Shown here one piece after another: positions 1 through 11,400 of a stretch of 64,000 nt of DNA (positions are counted from its first letter, which is position 1; every line of letters starts with the position of its first letter). The notes beneath the pieces are model-generated. The model saw only the letters and a list, made by a program, of their open reading frames with translations, was not told the DNA's origin and made no database searches. Position numbers and translations under genes: made by a program. Source of the stretch: Galeopsis tetrahit (lineage: Eukaryota > Streptophyta > Magnoliopsida > Lamiales > Lamiaceae); contig OY776131.1 of assembly GCA_963675135.1 (NCBI GenBank), positions 33,255,381 through 33,319,380 of the forward strand, given 5' to 3'.

Positions 1-2091
1 GAGCCAGGGAAAACAGAGGCAGCCAAACACCCTGAGTTTTGAGATGTTTGGGGTTTTGTGGAATAGGGTGTCAAAGGAGGACGACATGGAGAGGGAGACC
101 TTAGGGAGGCGGTTGATTATATATGTGGCTGTGGACATGGAATAGGGCCAATATGTGAGAGGCATGGATGAGTGATGGAGGAGAGTGAGGCCAGTGTCAA
201 CAATGTGACGATGACGTCGTTCTGAGGCACCATTATGCTCAGGGGTGTGGGGTGGGGTGGTGAGATGGGTAATGCCATGGGAAGAGAGAAAGGGACGGAG
301 AGCAATGAATTCCCCACCATTATCAGAGTAAAGGGTTTTAATTTTGTGATTGAGAAAATTTTCAACAAGAGCTTTATATGCAGTGAAGGTAGACAATACA
401 TCAGACTTATGTTTTAAAGGATAAAGCCAAACATATTTCGAAAAGTGGTCAACAAAAATAACATAATACTTATAACCATCAACAGATAAAACAGGAGAAG
501 TCCACACATCAGAAAAAACTAATTCAAGTGGCATAGACGAAGATAAAGAAGAGTCGTGAAAAGGTAGTTTATGACTCTTGGAACATTTGCAAGAATTACA
601 AGAAAAATCCACAGTGTTTTGCAACGATAAATTATGACCTGACACAACGGAATCTAAAATCTTGGATGATGGATGGCCGAGACGGGCATGCCAAACAGGA
701 AGAGGTTGGCGAACGGAGATGTGAGCGGATGGTGAGGTGCTTGAATTAAAGGGCCAGATATAGAGTCCGTTAACCCGAGGTCCCTGAAGCCGAATGTCCC
801 CCGTACGACGATCCTTCACCTGAAAACCACAATCAGAAAGAGCAATAACAACATCATTAGCAGCACACAATTGCGAGACTGAGAGAAGATTTCTAGACAT
901 AAGAGGTACATGTAGAGCATTCGGAAATTTCAAGCAGGAAATATTAGAGAAGTAGAGAGTGCCAGTGTTTGCAATATCAAGATTGTTTCCATCACCAACA
1001 ACAACTTTATCAATACCGTCATATGGAGAGTGCATAGAGAGGTTTGCTAGGTCAGTGGTAATGTGGTGAGACGCCCCCGAATCAAGAATCCAATCTGAAG
1101 ATGTAGGAGTGGATGTGGCAGTGTGCGCAGAAGGATGTGCATAGGCTGACGAAGGCGGATTGTCGGCCGACAGGTAACGATATTGATCGCAGCGACGAGC
1201 GGAATGACCGGGGCCACCACAAAGTTGATACTTGCCAAGGTACGGACGGGCTCCATGTGAATGAGATGAATTGGGAGATGAAAAATTACCTGCACCAGAT
1301 TTGTTCGGCATAGGCGGCCGAGAGGACAGATTGGTGTTTGGTTGAGTATGCCGAGCAGAAGTGTGGTGTGTCGGCTGGCGTGACTTAAAGTAGGATCGAC
1401 CAGCCGAACCTCCTGAGCCGTGCGAGTAGAGGGCTGTGACGGGAGCCGACGGAGGAGGGGCAGATCGAGCGCTGATCTGTGCTTCAGTACTTAGCAATTT
1501 TTCATGGAGCTCGTCAAAAGAGATAGGTTTTTCACGAGCCTGAATCGCGAGACCCAACTCCTTGTATTCATCGCCAAGACCATTAAGAATTTTCAGAACC
1601 AAGTCCTCCGAGTCAGTCGTCGAACCGAGAAGCGAAAGTTCATCCACCACTCCTTTGATTTCGTGCATGAACTCAGTAATAGAGCGAGAGTCTTTCTTTG
1701 GGTGAAGTAGACGATTCTTAAGGGCCATAATGCGTCCCCGAGATGCTTTGTCGTACGTGTTGGCAAGTATCTCCCAAGCTTGGCGAGAGGACTCAGCAGC
1801 GGCGATGAATGGAATCATTTCAGGAGAGATCGATCCAATGATGGCACTCAGAATAAGATGATCCTGGCGGATCCAGTGTGCGCGAGCAGTGGTTGACGGA
1901 GTGGCTGCAGGTGGGCATGGGTTTGATCCATCAACAAACCCAAATAAATCGTACCCAATAAGAAGGGTGCGAAGTTGGAATTTCCATGCGGAGTAGTTTG
2001 ATGTTGTGAGTTTAAGAGGTGCCTGCGTTGTGGTGTTGAAGGATACGAACGCAGGAGGGGTGGTGGTTGCAGCAGGAGCGTCGCCGGCCAT
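1..2091 (-). CDS. Copia retrotransposon gag-pol polyprotein, N-terminal part, cut by the window edge
   Basis: Translating the minus strand from ATG at 2091 gives about 697 codons without a stop to the window edge. An upstream in-frame stop lies in the leader, which supports this start. Domains in order: a gag capsid domain of the UBN2/DUF4219 kind (residues about 20-220, with AWEILANTYDKASRGRI and IKGVVDELSLLG), a zinc knuckle in which the expected second Cys looks altered (CGGPGHSARRC), an aspartic protease with DSGASHHITTDL (near residue 360), a GAG-pre-integrase HLGHP-type segment (WHARLGHPSSK), and the integrase core with its D (VFSDVW) and second D (YSDNGGEF), followed by EHNGASERRHRHIVDTGL. 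The last visible segment, KLRVFGCLCFPWL, is typical of the RE1-like Copia group. RT and RNase H would lie off the left edge. An uninterrupted frame suggests a fairly young copy. Confidence 0.9.
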   Translation of the reverse strand, partial: MAGDAPAATTTPPAFVSFNTTTQAPLKLTTSNYSAWKFQLRTLLIGYDLFGFVDGSNPCPPAATPSTTARAHWIRQDHLILSAIIGSISPEMIPFIAAAESSRQAWEILANTYDKASRGRIMALKNRLLHPKKDSRSITEFMHEIKGVVDELSLLGSTTDSEDLVLKILNGLGDEYKELGLAIQAREKPISFDELHEKLLSTEAQISARSAPPPSAPVTALYSHGSGGSAGRSYFKSRQPTHHTSARHTQPNTNLSSRPPMPNKSGAGNFSSPNSSHSHGARPYLGKYQLCGGPGHSARRCDQYRYLSADNPPSSAYAHPSAHTATSTPTSSDWILDSGASHHITTDLANLSMHSPYDGIDKVVVGDGNNLDIANTGTLYFSNISCLKFPNALHVPLMSRNLLSVSQLCAANDVVIALSDCGFQVKDRRTGDIRLQGPRVNGLYIWPFNSSTSPSAHISVRQPLPVWHARLGHPSSKILDSVVSGHNLSLQNTVDFSCNSCKCSKSHKLPFHDSSLSSSMPLELVFSDVWTSPVLSVDGYKYYVIFVDHFSKYVWLYPLKHKSDVLSTFTAYKALVENFLNHKIKTLYSDNGGEFIALRPFLSSHGITHLTTPPHTPEHNGASERRHRHIVDTGLTLLHHSSMPLTYWPYSMSTATYIINRLPKVSLSMSSSFDTLFHKTPNISKLRVFGCLCFPWL

Positions 2092-2323
2092 GGGAGCGAT
2101 CGGAAGTGAGCAGCGGAGGGAGATGTGGGCGTGATGTACAACAGCGTGAGGCGGCTGCACAGTGAAGTTTAGGCGTGAGGCGGGAGGGTTGTGGGTACAG
2201 GAAAGGGTCAAATTCTGGAGAAACGTGGAGGAGATTTGGTTCCCACGATTTCTGGAGAGAAATTAGGTGAAGCCCTAACCAAATTACCAAAATAGGAACG
2301 AGAATGGCAGTTAGCCAAAATTA
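2092..2323 (-). other. 5' untranslated leader of the first Copia element
   Basis: This stretch of about 230 bp lies between the primer-binding site and the gag ATG. In the gag frame it holds an early stop, so it is probably untranslated. No other feature is visible. Confidence 0.5.
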
Positions 2324-2335
2324 GCTCTTGTACCA
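2324..2335 (-). promoter_or_regulatory. Primer-binding site, initiator-Met tRNA type
   Basis: The minus strand reads TGGTACAAGAGC, 10 of 12 positions equal to the canonical Copia site TGGTATCAGAGC. It lies 232 bp upstream of the gag ATG, the expected place. Confidence 0.75.
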
Positions 2336-2469
2336 TATAAAGATTAATAGGTGGAAAAGATATTTATTCATATGTGGGACAATAGTAATATACAATGAGA
2401 TTCTATTCTAGATTAATACATAATCCAATGTGGGACAAATATACAAAGGAATGCTAGAATATATGTACA
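2336..2469 (-). repeat. Possible short LTR between two Copia halves
   Basis: This 134-bp AT-rich segment lies between the end of an RNase H frame (right) and a primer-binding site (left), both on the minus strand, so its position is that of an LTR. It begins TGTACATATATTC but ends TTTATA and not in the usual CA. It is very short for a Copia LTR. It may instead be an LTR remnant or a junction of two unrelated elements. Confidence 0.35.
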
Positions 2470-2923
2470 AGAGTAGTCTTCTCCTAATAGGTAACGCTTT
2501 AGTCATCATATCAGTTGCATTCTCCTCTGTAGCAACCTTATGAACTTCCACTATCTTCTTCTCCAAGATGTCCCTAACAAAATGCAATTTCACATCAATG
2601 TGCTTCGTTCTTTCATGGAACACTTGATGTTTTGCTAAGTGAATAATACTCTGATTATCACATAACACTGGAATACTCTTCTGAATTATGCAAAAATCTC
2701 TTCAATGCCTTTTAACCACTTCCTTCACAGCTTATGTTAAGGCGATATACTTAGCTTCTATTGTGGATAAAGTCACCATCGATTGTAAAGCTGTTCTCCA
2801 GGTGATAGCAGTGCCATACAATGTAAACATAACCAGATAAGGACTTCTTTGTATCTATGTTTCCAGCAAAATCAGAATCCACATATCCTAGCAAAAGACT
2901 CTTAGTATCAGCAGACTTCTCGA

Positions 2924-3047
2924 ACAGTAGACCTAAGTCTTCTGATCCATTCAGATATCTTAGAATCCACTTCAATGCTTCCCAAACAGTAGACCTAAGT
3001 CTTCTGATCCATTCACATATCTTAGAATCCACTTCAATGCTTCCCAG
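2924..3047. repeat. 62-bp tandem duplication inside Copia pol
   Basis: A 62-bp unit beginning acagtagacctaag occurs twice head to tail (2924-2985 and 2986-3047) with one clear mismatch (ttcagatat against ttcacatat). Since 62 is not a multiple of three, it shifts the pol frame. Confidence 0.85.
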
Positions 3048-4156
3048 TGCAGCTTCCCAGGGTTTTCCATGAATCTACTCACCATACTCACTGCATAGGC
3101 AAGATCAGGCTTGCTGCAAACCATGACGTACATGAGACTACACACTCCATTAGCATAAGGAACAGTAAGCATCTGCTTCTTCTCTTCATATGTTTGAGGA
3201 GATTGCTTGACTGATAACTTGTATTGCTGACCAAATGAAGTGCTCGCTGATCTGGACTGGTGCATAAGAAACCTTCTCAAGACCTTCTGAACATAACTCT
3301 TTTGGGACAGGAACAACTTCTCTGCTTTCCTATTTCTGAAGATATCCATCCCTAATATCCTATTGTCTTCACCTAAATCCTTCATCTCGAACTTGCTACT
3401 CAACTGCTCCTTTAGCTGAGTAATCCTCTTCATACTCTTGCTGGCTATAAGCATATGATCTACATAGATCAGTAGATAGGTGTTCTCTAGATAATCTTGT
3501 TTACCAATATATACACAATGTCATAATTGCTTCTTAAGAAACCAATAAGAAACATGAAATTATCAAACTTCCTATACCATTGTCTGGGACTTTGCTTAAG
3601 ACCGTACAATGTTTTCTTAAGTAAGCAAACCTTACTTTCATTTTCAGGAATGACATACCCTTCTGGTTGATGCATATATATTGTTTCAGCTAGCTCACTA
3701 TGCAAGAATGCAGTTTTCACATCTAGTTGATGTAACTCAAGATCATCTTGAGTAACCTTAGACAAAAGTAATCTTATTGAACAGTGTTTAACAATTGGAG
3801 AAAATACCTCATTGAAGTATATGCCTTCTCTTTGAGTGAATCCTCTTGCCACCAATCTAGCCTTGAATCTGATGTGCTTCTCTGCACCCTCAGATCCAAC
3901 CTCAAGCTTCTTCTTGAAGAGCCACCGGCAGCTGACTAACTTCTGGTTGCTTGGCTTCTCAACAAGGATCCAGGTCTGGTTCTTCTCCAAAGATTGCAAC
4001 TCTTTTGACATGGTTGTTGCCCACTACTCTTTCTCAGGACTAGTGATAACTTCCTTATAGTTTCTTGGCTCATAATGCTCCACCTCTTCTGCTGTGATCA
4101 GAGCATATGATATAAGATCAGCTTGGTCAAACCTAGATGGGGGATGAATTTGCCTT

Positions 4157-4278
4157 TTTATTTTTTTATTTTTATGGAAGTTAAATACCCATCCCTTTTT
4201 TTCCCTCCCCATGACTCGAACCCAGGACCTAAGGCCTAGGTAGTGGTGCTCTAACCACTTGAGCTATCCCACTTTGTC
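4157..4278 (-). mobile_element. tRNA-derived SINE with target-site duplication
   Basis: The minus strand holds an RNA polymerase III promoter: box A TAGCTCAAGTGG (4266-4255) and box B GGGTTCGAGTC (4223-4213), 31 bp apart, as in tRNA genes. It ends in an A-rich tail of AAAAATAAAAAAATAAAAA type. The insert is flanked by the 14-bp direct repeat GATGAATTTGCCTT at 4143-4156 and 4279-4292, the duplicated target inside the Copia pol. Body, tail, promoter and duplication together make this a convincing short plant SINE. Confidence 0.9.
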
Positions 4279-5118
4279 GATGAATTTGCCTTCTGAGCCT
4301 ATCTCTTGCAAGACTATAATTCCTCAAATCAGCAGGGTTGTTCTCCATGGTATCATCTTCTGGATCATCTCATTGTACCTGTTCTGGGACAACCTCATCT
4401 GGTATGTCATTTCCCAGATCAGCTGGGTTGGCCACCTCCTCTGGTGCCAACTAATCTGATGTGAGAAATTCCACCTCAGCTGATAAAGTCTCTTCTGACT
4501 CATTTACAATTCTTCCATTTAGGTCATGGGAATTTCCATTATGTGGATATCCAATTACCTTTTCATTAAAATCAACACCTCTGCTGATTATCAGTTTCTT
4601 ATGACCTAGTTCAAGGCACCACAATCTATAGCCCTTGACACCTATTGGATAGCCAATGAATATACATTTCAGAGCCCTTGGCTCAAGCTTATCATGTCTA
4701 ATATGTGCATAAACCTGACATCCAAACACTTTAAGTTTTGAATAATCATGCAACTTGTCATATCAGATCTCATCTGGGGTTTTACCTTCTAAAGCAAAAG
4801 ATGGGGTTTTATTTATCAAATAATATGCAGTATATACAGCTTCTCCCCAAAAACTTTTAGGTAATTTAGCATCAGCTAACATACATCTGACCCATTCTAG
4901 AATAGTTCTATTCATTCTCTCTGCTAATCCATTTTGTTGTGGATTAAGAGGGACGTACAGTTCTATGTCTAGTAATGCCCTTCTCTTTACAAAATTCATT
5001 GAATTCAGCTGATATCTACTCAAGGCCATTATCTGTCCTCAAATGATTTAAGGACTTTCCTTTCTTGTTCTCTATCTCAAGTAGCCATTCTTTGAATTTT
5101 GCAAAGGCCTCCCTCTGA

Positions 5119-6247
5119 ACACATTTTTAATTTTTTTTTTTAATTACTGCGAGTAGACATTTGAGTTTGTGTGATTTGCATGTTTGGACATTCAAATTTG
5201 TGTCATGGCTGTGATTAGAGATCATAATTTGTATCTGTGTTGGACCGACATTGTAATTGTTGACTTCCCGAGATCCCAAAAAATCTCTTTATTTGGCTGT
5301 ATTAATGTTGTTATACATAACATTAATCTCAATAACATGAAATTGTAGGAACGAAAAATTAAACTAAATAACTAAAAATGAGATGAAATTCATACATTAA
5401 ACCTGATATTATACTCTTTTTCTTTTATCCATAAAAAGAACATTATTTTTTTTAAACTTCCATACATTGAAAACTAAATTTAAGAACGAAATCTTCATGA
5501 AAAAATAATATAAGGACTAAATGTATACCGAGGCATAAAATAAAATATTGTTAAAAAAAAGGCATAAAATAAAATAAAATTATAATGGCTCAAAGTATAT
5601 AAATAAAAGTATATCCATTGAAAAATAAAATTGCACAAACCTAAATATGGTGTTTCCTAAGAAAAATAGTATCCCCTATGTGCTCTTGAGACTTTTTTTT
5701 ATCCCACTAATAATGTCAAATAGTTAAGCAATCTAGCTCAACATTTGGTTCGCACAGTACGTCTTAATTGGTACGAAATTTCATCATTTTTTTCTCACGA
5801 TAGATCTTATTATATTATTTCTAATCGTTATTGTTGACCTAAATTTTGGAGGATTATAAGCTTAATTGTAAACATAATAATAAGGATCCGTTTTAGAGAG
5901 AAGGGAGAACTTCTCTCTAGGGAGTTGCTCCTCCCTTTTTTCACCATCTCCATCGCAGATCCGTCGTTCACGTTTTTTTCATCGTTTTTGTCTTTTTTGT
6001 TGCTCTGTCTTTGTTGTCCTTTCGTCTTAAATCTGTTGGTTTCCCGCTTCTCTTCGATCTCTTCTGTTATTTTAGTTTTCGCTAGATTTAAGTTGTAGAT
6101 CTGCAAATTTGAGTTGTAGATCTGTAGATCTGGTGTAGTTTATTTTCAATTCTTGTTAGGGATCAACGTAGATATTGTCCGTAACGGAGCCACGGTGACC
6201 GTTCAGGTATTTCTTCGTTGATCCTATTTTACTGCTTTCATAGGTAG
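5119..6247. other. AT-rich spacer without a recognised gene
   Basis: No supported gene. 5119-5830 is AT-rich with poly-T runs. 5880-6240 is richer in T and C, with repeats of the kind gttgtagatctg near 6092-6125. It could be the leader of a host gene or of a LINE, but nothing decides this. Confidence 0.5.
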
Positions 6248-7891
6248 TGTTGGTCCTGAAAGGAGTAGATAACAAGTGTATGGGGGGGGGGGAATACACT
6301 TGTATGCAAATTCTTTTCAAACTTGATCAAACCAGAGCTCAGCAAGGTTGTCTTGGACAACTCTGCTGAAGAAGATTAACTCTTCTAAGATAATCAATCT
6401 ACTAAGTACTATTGAGTACTTAGTTGAATAACTGTCTAGAGGAGTTATATGTGCGGAATAGTGGTTGGCCCTTTTAGTTTAAACTCCTTTAATTTCTGAA
6501 ATCACTTAGTCAATGCAACACAGTCCAGTTTTCAGGGAACTTGTCCAAATAGGTTTTTGCACAGTCTTTGAATGTTTATCCTTGAAAGATCAGTTTTGTG
6601 TGCAGTGTTGATGTATTGTAAGTACTTGAAATGTAAATCAACACAAGAGTTTATAGTGGTTCAGAGACTCAAGCTCCTACATCCACTTTCCCTGATTTAA
6701 CAGGATAATTCCTTCACTCTTGGAATTAACTTATTTTATAGTGCCAAGGTGCACTTGATCAAGAACACCACTCTTGGTGAATTGATCCCTAGGATGTCTA
6801 GAGTCCTAGTACCCTCTTCTCAACTCAGAACTGAACTGTTCTTCTCTCAACAGTCAGCTCCTACCACTTCTACTACTACAACCTTCTCACTTTCACTCTT
6901 GAAAGATATGAGGATTGAAGTAAGGTTCCAACTAATGAGATATCCCTTACAATGGAGATCAGTGTATAAGGATAGGATATCTCTCTAAGCTTGTGTATGG
7001 ATATACAATGAAGTTCAGCTTAGATGAAGTGTTTGAAGACTAAGATAGTCTTTGAAAGCTTTGAAAGCACTCTAGCTTGTAAGAACTTGAGCTTAGTTGG
7101 ATTGTGTTGAGATACTTTCAAATGGTCTTCACACTTCTGTATTTATAGACAAATGAAGGATTTGCCCGTTGGAGAGGCAGCCTCCAATGTCCATAAATGT
7201 CTTCTTTCAGTTCTTCAACTTTGAAGACAGTTTCTTGATAGTGACATGTCCTCATTTGGGAAATAAACGGCTGTAAGAGCTTTGTCTTCATTCTGCAGCA
7301 CTCTTCCCAATATCTGACTTTCAGATTCTCTTGTTAGAACTTGGACATCACTTCTGAAGGTTGTTCCAATGATAGGACAACATTCCTCATCATTTGGACA
7401 ACACTCCTTATCACTATCATCAGTCTTGCTTATCAGCAAGGTTGGCTTGCTCTTCTTCAGATGACTTGGCTCTTTCCCTTTATTTCTCTTGAAGATGATC
7501 TTAGCTTGTTTCTTTGAAGATCTTTAGGGTGTGGTTGTCTCTTTCTCTTCAACATAGTTGACCTCAGGCTTTCAGAGCACTTGATCTTGATTAATTGAGC
7601 TGAGACAACTCCTCTGGACAACTCTCCTGATCAGCATACTTGTCTTTCAGCAGACTTGATCATGATTCCAGAGTTTGAGCCTTGAGGGGACTTGTTCTAG
7701 ATGTACTTCAAAGCATATGTTCCCTCTCAATTTGTGCATCTAATCATCTAAGAGCTACCTAGCATATTAGCTCCTCATCTAGCCTTTATACTATATGTTC
7801 TAACATGTCTAGAACATATTCAATCATAACTTAGGCATGTCTCAGGGGGTTTTGGTATTCAATCAAAACATAACTCATTTTATTCCCAACA
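6248..7891 (-). repeat. 3' LTR of element 1 (about 1.64 kb)
   Basis: In sense orientation it begins TGTTGGGAATAAAATG and ends GGACCAACA, giving TG...CA ends and a TGTTGG/CCAACA inverted repeat. A polypurine tract directly precedes it. A TATAAATA box lies at 7147-7140. A box shared with the LTRs of elements 2 and 3 lies near 6650-6700. A run of eleven G lies near 6281-6291. The flank at 6243-6247 is ggtag; its partner is lost. Confidence 0.85.
7140..7147 (-). promoter_or_regulatory. TATA box of the element 1 LTR
   Basis: The minus strand reads TATAAATA. The same motif occurs in the LTRs of elements 2, 3 and 4, which supports it as the core promoter. Confidence 0.6.
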
Positions 7892-7906
7892 ATTTCCCCC
7901 TTTTTG
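7892..7906 (-). promoter_or_regulatory. Polypurine tract of element 1
   Basis: The minus strand reads AAAAAGGGGGAAAT directly before the LTR start TGTTGGG. It would prime plus-strand DNA synthesis. Element 2 has the same tract in the same place. Confidence 0.85.
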
Positions 7907-8442
7907 ATGATGCCAAAACCTATACAGCTTGTGCAAAAGTGACTTAGCTACACCTATTACATTAATCTTCAGAAGACATGACTAAGGTCAGTTATCCTGA
8001 AAAGCAATGTGTTAGTGTATTCACCATTCATGTTGCACATAGGTTTCATAGATAGGCATAGAGAGATGAGTGTTTCTTGATTCAAAATAAGTTCAACTAT
8101 CATCCATAAAAAAAACATTACAAGCATGTTGATAGTTGAATTTAACATATCAGAGCATGAATCATCAACACTAAATACATCAGAGTATTTCTTTCTAACA
8201 GTTCAACACATATACAAGATTTTTCAGTATCAGAGCATAAACTTGTATCAGAGCACCAATCTTATATCAGAACAAATACTAACAGTTCAAGACATATACA
8301 AGATTTTCAACATCAGAGCACAGAGCTTGTATCAGAGCAATCCATATCAAGTCAGAGCAAACAGATTAGCACACCACATCAGCAAACTTGACCAATTTTC
8401 AGCATAGTTGATCAATTAAGATAGGTCAGAAGACTTAGCCAT
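7907..8442. other. 3' spacer of element 1 with short imperfect repeats
   Basis: No gene is supported. On the plus strand the motif tatcagagca recurs several times between 8219 and 8360, with a longer imperfect unit around tatacaagatttt at 8212 and 8294. These are internal repeats of the element. Confidence 0.5.
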
Positions 8443-11400
8443 TTAGAGATCATCCTCTCGAGGTGGCACCATCCCATACTGTGCCCACACTCTCCTCTTC
8501 AAGGCCATGGCTTCTTGGTTGGTTCCCTTAGGACCAAGAACCATCTTGTTCAGCTTGAGGATCTCAGTGAATTCTCTCAGAATCCTTGATTGATCAATCC
8601 ATCCATCAAGCTTTGGAGGTAAGTATATGATTGGCTTGGGAGCTGTGAGTTCAAATCTTGCAATATCAGCAGCTGCAAGCAATTGTTGATAGAGTTCTCT
8701 GTAGTACTCAATCATGAACTCAGCAAAATTGATGTTGGCATCTCTTCCATTCCATCTGTCAATGACATACTGATCATAGACAAACTCCCTTTTTGCTTCC
8801 TCCCATGAGTCATTCAGCTGAATTGGCACCCATTTATCCAAGTGAGGATATTTGGTGTCCATTGGGATCAATAGCTGTGGCTTCATCTTGTTGTAAGTTG
8901 CTCTCTTCCTTCTTGGCTTCTGGAAGTCTGTTCTTCTCTTATCTCTTGCTCTGTTGGCCTCTTCCATCAAGTCCATTTTCTCTTGGGCCCTCATCATGGC
9001 CAGTTTCTGTTGTGTTTCAGGGTCTTTGCCATACCCTTCATGAAACAGCTTTGATGGATCATTGAGTACCACAATCTTTGTCTTCTTTGGTCCAGGTCCA
9101 AAGCCTTCTTCATATAAGATTTCCACATCTTCAGTGACTTTGGTACTTTCAGTGGACTTAGTCTCAGTAGACTTGTCTTTTTCAGCATTCTTGGGCTCTT
9201 CAGCAGTTTTGGCCTTCTTTGAGATAGGCTCATCATCAATAACTCTGAATTCAGGTGGAAGATCAAGGCTATTGGGAAAGTCAGTGAATTTCTCAACTTG
9301 TCTCTTCTTTCCTTGGGCCTTCTTGATCTTTCCTCTAGTTTGGACACCTTCAGCATCCTTGTCCAAACCAGATACTTCACCACCTGGTCTTTGTTGTAGC
9401 CTCACTTTTTCCTCTTGAGCTGAGGCCATAGAGTTCTTCAATGCCAGTGCTAACTGCTCCTCTTCATCCAATTCTTCCAAGTTCAGCACTGCAGGCTCTT
9501 TTCCCTTTCCTACAGGGGCTTTGTCCTTCCCTTTCACTGGACTCCCAATCACTAAGGCACCTTTTGCCCTTGCTCTTTCCCTTTCCCCCTTTTTGGCAGC
9601 ATCAAAACATTCTGGCTTCAGTTCACTCATAGTGGATGCCAATAAGGACTGGGCTTGGGTTAGAGACTTCATCTCCTCCAGCAGATATACATTCTCATCA
9701 TGTATATTTTGCATCCTGTCACTGCTCAAGCTAAGAAAGGCAAGAACAGGCTTCATTTTCTGTTGAACAACCTCCTCCATGGTTGCCTTAAGAGATGCAT
9801 CCAATTGGGATTTCAGGAGCTCAGTGAGGTTGGCCACTGCACCTTCAGCAATGTTGGCCAACACTTCTTGGGAAAACTTTTCTGAGGCTGCTTTGACCAT
9901 AGCTAGCCTTTGCTCTTCAGCTCTTCTCTTCTGCAAGGCTGTCTTCTTGCCAAGAGCTTGCTTGATTGTCAATCTGATAGCTTGAACATTTGCATTATGA
10001 TTGTCTCTCAGCCTCTTTTGATCCTTCTTGACCTCCTTTGAGATGTTTTCCATACTGACTTTGGCTTTGTGAACTTCAGTAGAGATGGTTTGAAGACCAG
10101 ATTCTACTCCTTCAATTCTTGCTTCCAATGTGGGTAGCACCACATCTTCAGAGCCAGTTAGTCTCATTTCAACAGAAGCTAGAGTTCTTCCATGCTCATC
10201 TAATGCTCCAGAAGTTTCTTCATGAGCTGTTTGAACTTGTTGAGCCAAGGAATCCAACTTCTCTGATTGCATCCCAAGCAAGGCTTGTGCTGATCCAGTG
10301 TCAACTTGGATGGGAGCATCTGTCAAGAGATCTTCTGCAAATATTTGATCAAAGCTTATCCCTGCAATATCAGACAAATCAAAAGCATCAGTGAAAACAC
10401 ACTTATCTCCCTCATTTTCTTTTTCATAAGACTCTGATACATCAGCAGTCTTCTCCTCATTTTCAACTATTTCTTTTCTTCCTTCAATAAAAGTTTCCTC
10501 ACTCAAAGAAACAGGCCTCCTCTCATCAAGGGATTCTTGAAGTTCAGATTTGACTTCAAGAATAGCCTGTCCTTCCTCACTTATACCACCCTCATATGTT
10601 GGTATACTCACAATCTTAGTGATAACTACCTCTCTTTCATCCACAACTCCCTCTGATTTTTCAAATCTACTTTCCTTTTCAACTCCTTCTCCTAAACCTG
10701 CAGCATCTCCACCTTCAACAAGGTTCAAAGATGGCAGTTGTGGGGAGATCACAGTGCTCATATCAACAGCCACTGAGTCATCCTGAATGATTAAGGGCTG
10801 ATCAGTGTCCAACTCTTCTGACACTGAATAGGCCTTAATAAAACTAGCCTCTAGAGAAGGAACCTCCACATCTTTAGGCTGTGCCTTGGGTTCAGAAGAA
10901 CCTTCATTGGCAGATGTGTCCTTGGTTGTGTTACCATCCTTGGTCAACACCTCTGAAATGACATAGCCTTTCCTATGATAGGTTCTAGGGGGGTTGGAAA
11001 GTCTTTCAGAGACAGGAGGCTTAGGGAGATTGGCTTGAGGGGTTTCAGGAGGGTTTGGTTTAGAGGGGTTTGAGGGATCATCTGGGGAGTCATCATCATT
11101 GGAGCTGCTTTCAGGGTGTTTGATGCCCTTAGCTTTCCTTTCCCTCTCCTCATTGATCTTGTCATCCACCAACTTTGCAAATACTTCCTCATCAGTGAGG
11201 AATCTTGTCTTTGAAACTCCAGCAAAGTGTAACAATCTGTTCTCCTCCACTTGCCACCAGTTTGCACCCTTATCTTGGATAACTTGTGATATTTCCATCA
11301 AGGATTTATCTTTTACATCAACAAGCATCCTTAGATCATGAAAGGCCTTCTGAATTCTTGGAAATTCAGCAAGTTGTGGATACAAACTGTCCACAGTAGC

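Larger units (their letters stand above)
2470..5118 (-). pseudogene. Decayed Copia pol: integrase, RT and RNase H
   Basis: Reading right to left on the minus strand: integrase C-terminal half (about 5118-4763, with LNPQQNGLAERMNRTILEW and SFWGEAVYTAYYLINKTPS), the RT N-terminal region and RT (about 4011-3487, with WLFKKK, FKARLVARGFTQREGI, QLDVKTAFLHSELAETIYM, CLLKKTLYGLKQSPRQWY), the linker to RNase H (3454-2972) and RNase H (2668 leftwards, with CDNQSIIHLAKHQVFHERTKHIDVKLHF). The reading frame is broken at several places, including a SINE insertion at 4157-4278 and a 62-bp tandem duplication at 2924-3047. Gag, protease and the 5' end are absent, and homology stops near 5118. The integrase and RT wording differs from the RE1-like element on its left, so this is a different Copia family. 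Confidence 0.85.

Noticed and set aside
5880..6240. Possible LINE or host gene leader
   Set aside because: The pyrimidine-rich stretch has short repeats, but no endonuclease or RT frame and no poly(A) tail are visible.
8200..8360. Several tatcagagca motifs that resemble primer-binding sites
   Set aside because: They are on the wrong strand and far from any LTR edge; they belong to an internal repeat.
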